Shown: positions 25,398 to 38,700 of the stretch, piece after piece | Position numbering within the stretch: position 1 is the stretch's first letter | Layout of the letters: every line of letters starts with the position of its first letter | DNA from: Tomocerus qinae | Taxonomy: Eukaryota > Arthropoda > Collembola > Entomobryomorpha > Tomoceridae | Reading direction: 5' to 3' | Assembly (NCBI GenBank): GCA_020055645.1 | Contig: CM034549.1 | Coordinates: forward strand, 7,130,001 to 7,194,000 | DNA length: 64,000 bases | Translations under genes and position numbers: made by a program | Notes under the pieces: generated by a model | What the model was told of the DNA's origin: nothing | Databases searched by the model: none | Seen by the model: the letters and a program-made list of their open reading frames with translations, nothing else

Positions 25398-27164
25398 TTT
25401 TGTAGCTTCACCAAATGTTTCCCTTTAGACGTTTTGTTGGAATTATGGACAGAGATTATTGTTATTTCATATCATTCCACTTAAAAATTCTACAGGCTTT
25501 TTGTGAATGATGTCAGTTGTCACGTTGTCAGTCTTCTTATTACTTGCTGGACGATTGGTGAGAATGAGGTATGATACTTAACCTGTCCCGCTTCTGGAAA
25601 ATCAATGAAAGTCACAGTCAACTACTGACTACTACTCAACAGAATCAATAATTAATTAGTAATACATCCATTTTTGTTTTTCACCAATCACCAATCAACA
25701 TTGCCAAGTTTAAATAAAGGTTTCCCACAATTGGTTACCGGTCACTTTTCACCAACCACAATTCTGAATCTACTAACAGTATATAACCTTGGGCTTTTAA
25801 TGACCTCTTCCATAAACCATTTCTCTTCAACAAGTTATTTGGTTCATTTTCTCATTTTTAAGTAAGGGAAATTATAAAATGGTAAAATCTCTTATGGAAA
25901 AAGCTTGCAGAGGAGTTTCATGTATTCAGTATTCGGCATTGCATATATTGTAATGAAAATGTGTATGTATGTAATATTATAATACGCCACGCCATGGTCC
26001 GAAATAGGACCGTTCGTGGTTCGGCATCTTGTATAAAACATGCATGAAAAATTGTCAACAAGTTAATTACCGTAGTCATTAGATGATGTTTTATTTACTG
26101 AAAATATTGTTGAGTCTCTGTTCTAATCCAAATAATACAATTTTTCTTCTCTGCTGCAGTGCACATGATCAAATGCACATGACCTGACCACAGCCATGAC
26201 TAACACTGGATTTAAAATTTTGTTTGATTATAATTGGACCAGTTAGCAAGAAGTGGACAAACCATACAATTACACGCTACTTGATTTACTTTTAAAGCGT
26301 TTCTGATCTGTATAATATGTTCAGTGGAAATTAATCTATAATGTATGTACTCCCAGAGCACCATATAGCACTTTATTTAGGGAAAAGGGTAGTATTTAAA
26401 TAAAATGTGCTAAAGCAGGTGTTATTACGTTTGTTCCGCTCATCAGGAAAAAACTATATAGAATAAAAGGAAGCTATTTCATTCTTTTATATTAATATTT
26501 ACTATGCGCTCTACAGATTCTTTCCAGAAAAGCTAAATATTTTATGCTTTTTCATATCCCAATTAAAAAACTTTAATTAGCCAAAGAGCCATTGTAAACC
26601 ATAGAGTAGCGTAGATCTGATCTGTCTGGGGCATAACAAGAATAAGAATTAGATGACGACGAGGATCAGATTCTTCTAAACTTGAAAATCATCATCTTTG
26701 CAAAAAGAATTTTGTATTCATTTGAAACTCTTTATATAACACAATACTCACTATACGCTAAATTATTATAATATAATGCACTATAATGTCATTTTATATA
26801 AATAATAAGTTATCCTATATACATATAAATATTACATATCATAAACTAGACATAGGCTTCGGATATTTATTTTCTCTGAGATAGAAATGATGATTTATCT
26901 ATGAAATATTAAGTATGGAAATATTTTTTATTAACGATTAATCCATGTTTAAAAATAATGCAATTTTTTGAATCCATTTGATTCAATAACTACATACAAA
27001 ACAAAATAGTTCTCGCCACAAGTTCATTAAGTTTTGTTAAAAAAAACTTTTCACAATTTCCCATCTTTGCCTGTGTCATTGTCAACAGTCATTAGTACAG
27101 CGAGCCACATTGGTACAGTAATAAAATAAATGAGACATTGTTGGAGTGTATTAAATAAATAAAT
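25398..27164. other. Intergenic, no supportable gene
   Basis: AT-rich, with only short random open frames. A small imperfect hairpin, GGTCCGAAATAGGACC, lies near 25995-26011. No promoter element can be assigned. Confidence 0.5.
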
Positions 27165-28468
27165 TCAGGCAATCAAATCGTTTTGGACAGTGATAATATT
27201 ATTATTGGGAGTAGTTGGATATTGAGGGATATTATCGAGCATGGGTTCGGAGCCGACGCCCACGGCGGTTAAGTGTGGCTGACCATGTAGACAGGTGAGT
27301 ATCTCGTGGCAGTCGACGTCCCACTTCCGGCCCCTTCCTCGGGTGGATACGAGGATTCGTTTCACTGCTTGGACAATGCTCGCATCCTCATTACTCTGAC
27401 CCAAAAGATGATGCAGCCAATTTTCTGCCAGCTTCACTCTCTCCTCGGTCGACCATCCTCGTCTCTCTCCCTCGCTCCGCACAATTTCATCTGCCACCCC
27501 AACATCCACTGCTTCTTCTGAATTCAACTTCCCTCTCCGTAACAACAACTTCAGACATTCTCGCTCTCCCACCAAATTCTTCAGAAATGTCAATCCCCCT
27601 CCTAGCGGTGGCAGCCCAGACCTCAGGTAATCCAATCCAATCTCACTATTTCCTGTCACAATGCGGAAATCCGTCGACAGAAACAAATCTGTTCCTATGC
27701 CTGAAGTCTAAATTAATACAAAGACAATTATTCATCACTATTTACACCTCCAAAAGACAGAAAATAAGTTTTTATTAAAAATAACGAATTTTAGGAGAAT
27801 TATATAACAATATCCCACTCAAAATCTTGATTTATTAAAAAGTGCGCCTAAAATTAAAGTTTCACTAAAAAGTAATTTACTGTGAAAATTAGAATTACTG
27901 ACCTTCCCATTTAAGAGGCAGACAGTGATGAGGGGAAGGCTTCTGATGCAATCAACCAATCCTTGGTACTTGTATAATGTTCTCTTAAAATCCTCATAGT
28001 TAACTATTTCATTCATCCTACGATTATTCTTAAAATCAAAGTCAGAATTCAGAATCAGTCCTTTTCCTTCCCTCCATCCGTGCACAGATGATATAGATTG
28101 GAAAAGAGAACCTTTTGGGATTTGGAATAGGTAATTTTCATTTGTCAATAAAAACTCAATCGGGCACTATAAAATATTATAATCTATTTCATTTCAATTT
28201 TCAATATTCAAGTTACGGTTAGGTATTTCAAAATTTTACCGTCCAATACTGTACTACGTGAAAAGGATATTATGGCAATTCCCGAATTTTGATTTTGCTG
28301 TACAGTTATTTTATTTCCAAAGTTAACTTTCCTTTTTAAATGATATGCTGTTGAAAGATAACGAGGGCTTGATTTAGTAAAAAAGATTTGTTGTTTTCGG
28401 TTGTGTAAAGAAGATTGTAGACATTTTGCAAAGGATTCAGTAAAATTCTTTCCATGCTTCAGCAACAT
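27165..28468 (-). CDS. Crotonase-family (enoyl-CoA hydratase/isomerase-like) protein, probably mitochondrial
   Basis: Exons 28468-28240, 28111-27899 and 27700-27165 are phase-consistent: 325 aa. The N-terminal ~50 residues are basic and hydroxylated (QQIFFTKSSPRYLSTAYHLKRK), like a mitochondrial presequence. The crotonase core follows: KITVQQNQNSGIAIISFSRS, GLILNSDFDF, LPLITVCLLNGK, then IGTDLFLSTDFRIVTGNSEI and a C-terminal helical region with GLPPLGGGLTFLKNLVGER. Family members handle acyl-CoA thioesters through an oxyanion hole; the first half here would be around LNSDFDF and the second around NGKVSIGTD, where the usual GG pair is replaced. Both Glu residues typical of hydratases are not evident, so an isomerase-like, hydrolase-like or divergent role is possible. 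No operon context applies. Confidence 0.72.
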
Positions 28469-31345
28469 CTAAAACTAAATGCTTTTTTTTATTCAAAAGA
28501 ATCTTCAAAATTTTATAGTCATCTGTTATTCCAATGCAAATCCCCAGCGCGATAGCCCGACATTGGGGGTTGGAGTTTGAGTTTAACAAACTAAGAATAT
28601 TATTATTTTCCTTAAAATATTATGATTCGTACATCGTACCTGATATTGATTTGACTGGAAAACTCACAGGGCTGCTTTTTTAAAATGAGCTAGTACTAAC
28701 TGAATTTAGAGCCGAATTTCTTGAAGCCAGTAGTGAGATCGAAAACTGAGTGAACTACCTCACGGCGTTAAAAGTCAAGTACAGTGCCACTTGAACTGTC
28801 TCGGGATGAATGTTGCAGGATGATTACACATTTGGCGGCTTTAATACTGCCTAATCAGTTGACGTTAATACTATATTTAACCTAGTGTATACGTATTTTC
28901 CACCTATAAGCTAACAGTAAATTATCTTAACTTGAATTGGATGTCAGATGGGATTTAAATATGTCTCCGATTACTTTATGAAAATAAAATGAGAAAAAGC
29001 CTTTCGAACTTTCTTAACGTTGTCCTCCAGGGGTTAATATTCACTAATTCATAGAACGGTGGGATTTCTCATAGATCCGCTAACCCTTGTGCTCATTAGT
29101 AGCAGAAGAGTCGGGTGGTAAGCGGTAGGTAAATAAAAAGCAAATTTAACATAGGCATTTGTTTTTGTTACACATGCAATGCGTTATATTACTACCATCA
29201 TAAAACAAAATGCACCTCAAGAAGAACATCCGTTCCATCCTTACCTCAGATTAGAGAATTGTCTGGTAATTTTGTGACTATTTCTACTCATGGAAAAATC
29301 TTAAAAGCCAAAGGAATTGTACTTAAAAGTAAGGAGGGATCCAGAAATAAGAAGAATGGAGAATCCATTGCATTTCAATTATTTTGATATATTTTATACC
29401 TCACCACTATGTCAATTAAAGTCAATTACTCTCCAGAGTACAACAAATCTGCTCCCATGCCCATTTTCGCCTATACCCACATTTACTGCCCAAGCACCTC
29501 TCTAGTTAACAGTGAACAACGTAAAGACTAAACTCTTCATCGTCGTAATGAGAGTCGTGGGAATCTTTAGGAATGGGAATCACAAATATTATTCATGCCA
29601 TGAATATAGCAAATTATTTTCATATATATGCTTCTGATATTTCATCTCATTCTGTATACATGCGGCCAAGTACTAATATATTTTTCGTAATTATTCAGCA
29701 AACTTAAAGATGTAACCACTAACCAATTCAGAAAATCGCTTCGTCAATACCTTATCAGCTGTTTCTGGCTTAGTTTTCGTGATGATGTTTCTAATTTTTT
29801 TATTGGGTTTGAATAGTTATTGTAGTAGTATAGAAACTAATAATGGGTACAATATATACGAGAGACATACAAGAAGGAAAAAATCCAGAAGTTGATTATT
29901 TTAAAAGAATTTCCATGTCTTTGTCCATAATGATAATTACCAGATATTTATTATGCAATAGAGTATAAATTCTAACTATATAGTTAAGAATTATTTAGTT
30001 GAAAATAAATTGCCTAGTAGACGTACTTTCATAATCCGTTTATATTCTCACGTTGATATCCGGAATTAATGAACAAAATTAAATGCACGAATTATTGTAT
30101 AATGATGTAAAGTAAAAACTTATCAAAAAATATGGTAATCAGAAAATCATTATTTTCTAAAGCTTAATATTTTTTTGTACTCTTTAAGAGCACGACAGGG
30201 CAGCATACTACTACCGTAATAATCTTTATAATTCCGCGTATGTTTGTTATAATGTAGATAAAAAATGTATGATATCTAAATGTAGGTAAAAGCACATCTA
30301 AATTTAGATAGATAAGTGCATGAGTACTAAAGAAGGAAGAACATTGACTTGAGATTGAGAGATAATAATATTTTCTAGGTATTTAGCCTGATGGCAGTTT
30401 AGTTGCAGTCTCTGCAATCACTCTGAAATGCAGAAACAGAGAAAGAACGTATATAATTATGACTCCAAAAAGACCAACTATCTACGTGTCAATAAATTTG
30501 GCTTTTAAAATAAAGTCTATTAAATTATGTGAATGGAAGTGAAGTATTTGAGAAAATTTAAAAATGTTAAAATTTCACATTCAGACATAAGTATTTTTCG
30601 GCATCTAGAAATTGCAGGCGCAGATAGGCAGTGTAAAATACCTAAAACAGCAAGAAACCAATTCTTGACAAAAGTATCTGTCGAAAAAAATGAAAATTAT
30701 ATAAATGCATTGCAAGGTGACATTTTCAAGTTGACAAATGTCAAAGTCTTATTGATGTACAAACATGTATTGTAAAAGCAAAGATATAAAAATATAAATA
30801 CTAATGCATTTTTAATATAAACACATTTTTTATCTGATTACTCACAATATGATTTGATTTTATAACTTCTTGCCAGTCGCCACAATATAGTTGTGCCAGA
30901 TACTAATATTTTAATACCTATATGCAATTGCTTCTTTCTTTGATAATATTGGAAACTTCTTGTCAATGAGAAATGTTTCCTTGTTTCCATATACTCCTTA
31001 TAATATAGATTATAGATATAGTTGAAATTATATGCAAAGCTCTTGATAATGTATCAGCACGGGAATTGAAAGATAACGTGTACTAAGCTTACAACTTAAA
31101 TTAAATGTGCATTGTAAAATAAAATTAATTTAAAAAATAGGTTTGAATAAAGTTTAAAATGATTCCACATTGCCCTACACATAATCATGCAAGCAATTAA
31201 GATACCTGCGTAATATTAAGTATAGCATGCAAGTCTTGCTTAATGGATGGTCTAATTGCATTACTTTTGTTGAGCTACACAGCGAGCTGAGAGCAACTCA
31301 CGGAGAGATAAATGAGAGAATGATAATAAAAAAGTTATGTTCATC
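28469..31345. other. Intergenic, no supportable gene
   Basis: About 2.9 kb, AT-rich. An 80-codon plus-strand frame at 30533-30775 has no recognisable features. The left hAT target duplication (TGTTCATC) sits at 31338-31345. Confidence 0.5.
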
Positions 31346-31354
31346 CAGAGTATC

Positions 31355-31465
31355 GAGAGTGCCGTAAATGCCGCATGCCGTAAATTGCCGTAAATGCCGT
31401 AAATTTGGCACAAATATAGTTTAAGGCATGCCGTAAATGCCGTAAATGCCGTAAACTGCCAACGC
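31355..31465 (+). repeat. Left subterminal GCCGTAAAT array of the hAT element
   Basis: About seven copies of GCCGTAAA(T), some as ATGCCGTAAATGCCG, in ~110 bp, matching in inverted orientation the array at 35405-35499. Such arrays are typical transposase-binding sites of hAT elements. Confidence 0.9.
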
Positions 31466-31770
31466 AATGTTAAAACGTATATTTGACTCTAAAACTGAAC
31501 AAACCTCATTTCATTACTATCGTTCTACCGTTTGTCAAATGAAATATTGTTAAGTATTTCTGTAGGTATAGTACGTCTTCCATCGTAGGTACAACTACCA
31601 ACTAATTTTAAAAGTTGCTTACCAATTACTTATTGTTATTGTGTCAAATTGTTACACCTGAAATATTTGCTGCGGATTGTGTACATACAATTGCAGCTAA
31701 GTAGCATTTGACAGGTCAAATGTCAACAGTCCACACCTAAGATATCACCAGCAAATGTATTTAACAAAAA

Positions 31771-34526
31771 ATGGGAAACAGAAGAAAAGGAAATAAACGA
31801 GTTCATACCGAAAGTGAAATTCAGACCCTTTTAGGTTACCAACTTTTACTTTTTAATTAATGTTATATCAATGATTTCAATCCTTTTCTGTCCAGTCATT
31901 TCAATTTTGTAGTGCTGGAATTTATAGTTACCCCATGTAGCTCCGCCTACAACAACTTCTTCATTATGGCTGAATTTGAGCAGCGGAATCTCGTTTCCTC
32001 CTCCGTTTCCCCTGAAACGGAGGAGAGATCCCGCTGTTTAAATTCAGCCTTCGTATAACTAGTATTTTATGAAAGAGTGTTTGTTTACATAATTATTATT
32101 TGTTGTGGGCGGAGCTAAATGGAATTACTAAGGGCCAGCACTGCAAAATTCAAATGGCTCTACTGTACGTTTCGAAATACTTATTATAAAATAATATTTA
32201 TGGTTCAGAACAAAGCTCTCAAGAGTCGCAGTCGCAAGAAATCTGTTCGCAAATAATAACAGCTGACGTTGATGAAAATGGATTGGTTACTTTACCGGAG
32301 GGGTTAGAAGAAGGTCAAGTTATTGAACTCAATTTAGACATATTTGAAAATCAGAATAATACAAGTGGCAATGAAGATCGGGATGAGGACTACAACCCAG
32401 TAGCTGACATAGAATTAGGAAGTGAAAGCTCTTCCGAATCCGAAGCCAATTGTGTTGAACCAGCAGTTGCCAATCCTTCTTATGGCCAAAGCAATCTCAG
32501 CAAAACATCAACTGGGAGACCTAAAGATTTGACCTGGACTCATTTCACGATTCAAAAAAATGACAGGGGTAAAGTTTTAAAAGCTATATGTAAAACTTGC
32601 ATGAAAGAATTTAATTCCCCAAAAGCCGATCGCTTACGAATACATGTCAACAAGTGCTACATACAGACTACACCAAGTCGTCAACTTTCAACATCAAAAG
32701 TGCAAAAGCGCAAATCACCGGTATATTGGGACCTACCCTCGATGAAGACAAAGTTGTCAGAAGAAAAACAGAAATTGGACACTTATGTTGCTAAATTCAT
32801 TTATGGTGCCAACTTACCATTTTCAACAATTGAAAATTCTCAATTTCTAAGTTTGATGAAGTTTGTCAAGCCTCACTACACTTTACCTAGTAAGGACGTC
32901 ATTGGAGGAAGACTTCTTGAAGAAGTATACAACGAAGTTTCGGATTCTAAAAATCTGAAACTAGATGGCAAATACGTGACAATTATGCAGGATGGATGGT
33001 CAGGAGCTCAAAGTTCTCCAATCATAGCCCATTGCATTTGTGTAGAATGCACGAAGATCCAATTTATTAATGCAGTTACTGCCAAATCCGATGAAAAAAA
33101 TGCTGAATATTGTCTCGATTTACTTAAAACTGCCATCTCTTACACCGAAGCCAAATATAGTTGTAAAGTGACTTCTGTGGTGACTGACAATGCAAACACG
33201 TTAGCAGCTATGCGAAGAAAGCTGATGGAAGAAGACGAAGACATTATTACGTACGGGTGTCATACTCATTTGTTAAACCTTATTGGAAAAAATTTTACCA
33301 CTGGAAATGTCATAGAAAAAGTTAAATTGGTCCAACATTTTTTCAAGGACAATACTTATCCTCGGGAAACTCTTAAAGGGCAGAATATAAATCTTCCAAT
33401 CTTACCTTGCAATACCCGGTGGAATTCCCAGTATGACTGCATCAAAAACTATACCAAAAATCACTCTGCTTACATTGAAATTAGTAAGCACGAGAGAGCA
33501 AATTGCTCATTGGAAATTCAAGAAATCCTTATATGGATTTAGAATTTTACAAACTCGTGGAATCAACCCTAAAACTAATGGAGCCTATAGCTGATGCTAT
33601 TGTCAAGGTAAACAAATAACATATTATTGTTTCCTCGTATATCATGAAAAGCGATAATTTCGACGTTTTCTTTTTGGACTAACTTCAGATTAAATATTTT
33701 CCTGCTATTTAATCGTTACTTTCACTGAGATATTAATAAATTGATCTAGACTAAGTTAAGAGTAAGATTGCCACAATGATGATATCAGTGGTGATAAACA
33801 ATAGTATCATTAATTTAATGTAAAATATTTTTTTCAATAAGCTAATCCTTTCCAAAACTCTAATTTAAGTTACAGCATGAACGCGCTTCTCTCGCTTACG
33901 CAGTTAAATTTTGGATCCAAATAATTAAAAACTGCACAGTTCCTCAGAGCTATAAGCGACGATTTGGAGAAATTGTAGAAATTGCACTGTCGGAATTTGC
34001 TTGTGCTGCATATTTATTGCACCCCAAATATAGAGGTAATCTACAGTATTTTTGTTTAAAATAACTTTAACTTTAAAAAGTTGTGATAAAAACTAACTAT
34101 ACTAATTTATTTAAAAAAATCATTAACTTTTTCACAGGTAAGGATCTGCCGGCACAGTTTGTGGAAAAAGCAAATCGGTATTTGGAACGAAAAAATCCGC
34201 TCTTTGTTTTAGCCCCGATAAAACTAAGGCAAAATGACGCCAATTTTTATCCTGGATATTTACTAAACAAGGGTTTACTTTCTGGAGAAAACTGCTTAAC
34301 GCCACAACAATGGTGGAGAGAAGTTTTGGTTGAAAAACCTGAACTCCCCAATGGATTAGCGGATCTGGCTGTAAAACTAATGCTTCTCCCGGCATCTTCT
34401 AGTGGAATGGAGCGCTGCTTTAGTACAATGGGTAATGTTATCACCGACCACAGAAACAAGCTTGGAATCGAAAAGGCTGCAAAATTAACAGTAATATATC
34501 GCGATCTCAATAAAAAGAATGAATAA
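31771..34526 (+). pseudogene. hAT transposase (BED finger, RNase H-like core, dimerisation domain), frameshifted
   Basis: Exons 31771-31834, 32209-33607, 33876-34035 and 34138-34526. The start exon (MGNRRKGNKRVHTESEIQTLL) joins in phase to EQSSQESQ. A BED-type zinc finger follows (WTHFTI...KAICKTCMKEF...LRIHVNKC), then the catalytic core (QDGWSGAQS, VVTDNANTLAAM, YGCHTHLLNLIG) and the C-terminal hAT dimerisation region (LPASSSGMERCFSTMGNVI) ending at TAA. Exon 2 runs into TAG at 33540-33542, while the natural continuation (PYMDLEFYKLVESTLKLMEP) is in the neighbouring frame, so a one-base indel lies near 33505-33535. The ~670-aa protein would otherwise be full length. Confidence 0.85.
31897..32156. 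mobile_element. Foldback MITE nested in the first intron of the hAT transposase
   Basis: A 260-bp near-palindrome. Ends match as CATTT(C/G)AATTTTG(T/C)AGTGCTGG; the arms share AGCTCCGCC(T/C)ACAACAA, and the centre is a tight hairpin (CGTTTCCTCCTCCGTTTC, CCCT, GAAACGGAGGAG). It lies wholly in the inferred intron 31835-32208. No obvious target duplication. Confidence 0.8.
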
Positions 34527-35404
34527 GGATAGCTATATGTAGCAAGGATAAGGGATGCAGTAAAACAGTGATCTAAGGTGGGTGTTGCGATTCTAATATA
34601 ATTGACTTGCTACAACGGTTGCAATGGAAGTCGCAACGTTAGGAAATAAAAGCTTTTATTTCCACTTAATCTCTGTTAGCCTGCACTATTTCCGCCTCTT
34701 TTCTGACCTAATACAACTAAAAATAAGCAATAATTATTATCTTTATTTATTATATCGGGTTAGGTCAGAAAATAGGCGAATAGTAAAGTTTGGCTAAAAT
34801 GTGCCTATTATTATTTTTGAAAACAGAAACTTTTTATTGCCTAATGTTGCAACCGTTTCAAACCGGTCATTTATGGAGTAGTGAAACTCCATCATTTGCG
34901 CACCGTTACTGTATACTAATCAGTATTGAGAGTAATAAATAGTCAGTAAGAATAAATATTATAAGAAAAATAATAAATAGTCAGTAAAAGTAATAGTTAA
35001 TTTTGAAGGCTAAGCCACTAATGTCAGCATCAAATAAATTCGTCTAATGTGCTTTGTTATTTAAGTTATATTTAAGTACTAAAAGGAAGTAGAAATTAAT
35101 TACAAAAAATGTTTTTAAAATTATTTGAACTTGTTCATTTCATCAGCATATATTCATACGATGAATAAATGCTAAATGATGAACTAAATAATTGATAATT
35201 TGATAAGTAATTGAAGAAAATGTTTTGAAAGTCATCTGTTCTATTTTGCCTTTTAGCCATATTTGCTTTAGGCATTCCACATTTTTAGGTCATACTACAT
35301 TTTTAGAATATACAATACAAGATAAATTAAAATTTGCATAAAATCAAAACAATGATATAGTATTGACTCTTTACTAATACACTTTGTATTTATTATGGCT
35401 TTTG

Positions 35405-35499
35405 TGACCTTTACGGCATTTACGGCATTTACGGCATTTTCGGCATTTTCGGCATTTACGGCATGCGGCATCAAAAAATAATTTACGGCATGCCGACTT
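35405..35499 (-). repeat. Right subterminal GCCGTAAAT array of the hAT element
   Basis: ATTTACGGC or ATTTTCGGC units repeated about seven times up to the right end, inverted relative to the left array. Confidence 0.9.
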
Positions 35500-35743
35500 T
35501 ATACTCTGTGTTCATCTAGTGCAGAACTACAAAACAATGGTACAATTTACAATTAGAACTGAGAAGAGTATGCCGAGAGTCGACTTTTGATGATTTATTT
35601 TACTTGCAACAAGTATCACGAGAGACGCACAAAGTTATTCTGCTGTTGTGGAGCCTGAACGAACAATTTTCATTTCTTTCATCACCCAAAGAACACCTGC
35701 TCATTTTCCGTGGTGATTCATACTCTCAATTTGTGTTTCTAAA

Positions 35744-38700
35744 ATGTGGAATGTCAAAAAGAAATCCGAACTTGCTAAAACAATTAGCGTAAGTCTCAAT
35801 CCTTTTTAACCAGATACTTGAGAAAATTTAAATAATTATAAGATGTGCAATTTTTCTATTCTAGCATCGACAAGGACTACAGCAAAATTGTTTTCGGCAT
35901 GAAAAAATCGAGTAAGTTTTTTTTTCTTTGATTAATTGTTTGGGAATTAGTTATTATATTAAAAAATGTTGTTGTTGCAGCTCTGTCTCATCGGAAATAT
36001 CTGATGTTGAACTACAGAAGTCAGACAACGACTCTTTGTTACTCCGACCCGTGTCCAAAAGATCATATTTGAGTATACCTGGAGAGAAGCCTCTACTGGG
36101 GATCACTATCGGGGAATTACTTGACGAGGCGGCTGAGAAATATGGAGAGGCTGAAGCAGTTTACTTTGCCAGTTGTGGATCTAGAAGAAGTTTCACACAA
36201 CTTAAAAAAGAAGTAAGCCGACAATCTCATTTCATGAATAAAAATATTCTGAATATGTTATTTCATTTGGAAGGAGAGATAAGTCATTAAGAAACTTACA
36301 AAGAAATTCAAACTCTTTTGATAAGGCATTGTAAGGCATCTTATCTTAATTATTAGATTAATTATCTTAATTTTTTACGATAGGTAGAGGAACTTTCCGC
36401 CGGTTTCATTAGTCTTGGATTACGGAAAGGAGATCGGATTGGAATTTGGGGACCTAACAGTCTTCCATGGTACTTGGCCATGATGGCTGCTGTTAAGGCT
36501 GGCCTTATTCTTGTAAGCTTTTCAATACAGTTTTATTTATCCTTATTTGATAAGGTCATTGATTATAGTAGAGGACCTTAATGATCGACTATTGTCTAAT
36601 CTAAAGTATAGCTTATAAATAACTTGTAATATTGCGTGGACGCGGTGTAGGGAATGCCATATTTTGTGTGTGCTAAGAAAAGCTTTGAATTTGTTCAGGT
36701 GACAATAAATCCTGCATATCAATCAGTGGAACTTCTGTACTGCCTTAAAAAAGTAGGCATTAAATGTCTATTAATATCTGAACCTTTTAAAACTCAAGAC
36801 TACTACGAAATTCTGACAAATGTCATCCCAGAAGTGAAAACGTCAGAACCTGGAAAAATCCTGAGTGCTCAAGCACCTCTCTTCACTCACGTCATTTCAT
36901 TGTTTGAGACTCCTTTGAGGTATAATACATTTGACATGCTATTTCCTTTACGTCTCCCATGAATTTACAACATGCATTCATTAAGTTCTTTTTAGTAGTT
37001 CTAATTACGTTTAGTAAGCCTAATCAATGAACATTATTTAATGCTACTATATACATTTTACAATTAAAACTTTTGTATGGGTAATTTCAGTGGGGCATTT
37101 ACATTCAATGAAGTATTCAAGGCAGGAAGATTGCAAGAAGCTAAAGAAGCCCTTGAAAAAATTGTTTCTCAAGTGCAGTTCGATGACGTCTGTAATATTC
37201 AATTCACTTCGGTAAGAAAATGGTTATTTTTAAGGATGGTTAATAGCAGGGTAATTGGAGCATACACTTTGTTGTAGTATTACGTAGGATTAGAGTATAG
37301 CCCGCATTTATTTACCAAAAGCCTTCAAAATTTTCCAAGAAGTGGTGGAAGGTGAACACATCGGACTTGTGGTTCAGAAAAACTTGAAATTTGTAATAAA
37401 TTTTGAATTATATCTTTGGCGGGAAATCACTTTTCCGCTAACGCTTATTTAAACGTTTTTTTTCTTGAGCCACAAGTACGAGGTATTCATCGCCCACAAC
37501 GTTTTGGACATTTTGAAGACTTATGGTAAATTAATCCGGACTATACTCTAATCCTACCCTGAACCAAAGGTATGGATATTCAAGGATGGAAAACATTAAT
37601 TTTTTGTTAATTGTAGGGTACAACCGGAAATGCTAAAGGTGTCATGTTATCCCATCACAATGTCGTAAACAACAGTTTCTTCATTGGCAAGAGATTTCTG
37701 TACTCCCAAAAGGTGAGATTTCTTTGTTTGTTTTCTGCTGCCAACTCGTAAAGTAGTTCTGATTTGTTTGCTTTGAGAATAGTAAAGCCACTAAGTAGAA
37801 CAGGAAAACCAAGAAGACATAGGCATTAACGTTTTTGCGTACTTGGCCAGAAGGGGAGAAAAACCAAAACTGTTTTCACACCGGGTGATCATGCTCATCC
37901 TCGTAGAGTGCCCTTTCGTGACTAAGTAGCTCAATGGCTCTCTGATTCGTATAACAATTATTTCCTCTAGCTGTTGCAATTGACTCTGTCCCATTACATT
38001 CCTAATGAATATGTGGAAACTGTAAAATGTATTTATAGTAAATCCACTGGCATTACCATCCAATTAAATATTTATTTTTTGTTTCCCACCAAATTTTTAT
38101 AAGCCATGAAACAACAAAGATGTCTAGACTAAACTCCAAAGTCTAATAACAGATTCATGATAATTATTATTATTATCAAGCAATTGTTGCCCTTACCTTA
38201 TAAAAAATCGTGAACACCTTTATTAGCCTAAATTTTATGCTCTTTAAGATAGTTTTTCATGAAATTTTTTGTTTTTATTTTATGTTTATAAACATTAACT
38301 AGCAAAAAATTAAATAATTATTACATGTTTTTTTTACCAGTCATCTTTTTTCAAATTACCTTATTGCCGTCAAAATAGGTTTTTGTGAAAAAAATGATGT
38401 ATATTTTTATGTTAAAGATATTAATAAGTGTCGTAACATAAATTTTTAAATATACATTTGTGATTGAACAAATTAGGATAAAATTTGTGTGACCGTTCCT
38501 CTATTTCACTGCTATGGATGCGTAATTGGAGCATTGGCTGGACTACATTATGGAGCGACTTGTGTGTTCCCTGGACCAGGATTTAATTCCAAGCTTTGTG
38601 TTGAAACAGTATCCAAAGAGAAATGTACTGTTATCTACGGAACTCCAACAATGCACATCGACATGATGAATATTCCCGAATTCGCAAACTACGATATGAC

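Larger units (their letters stand above)
31346..35508. mobile_element. hAT transposon with perfect 8-bp target duplication
   Basis: A 4,163-bp element starting CAGAGTATCGAGAGTGCCG (31346) and ending, on the opposite strand, CAGAGTATAAAGTCGGC (35508). Identical 8-bp direct repeats, TGTTCATC, flank it at 31338-31345 and 35509-35516, the hallmark of hAT insertion. Both ends hold arrays of a 9-bp motif, GCCGTAAAT, in inverted orientation. Inside lie one transposase gene with four exons and a foldback MITE. The intact target duplication suggests a fairly recent insertion, although the transposase has since acquired a frameshift. Confidence 0.95.

Noticed and set aside
31355..31465. CRISPR-like array
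   Set aside because: Units are 9 bp with no unique spacers and recur inverted at the other end of a transposon.
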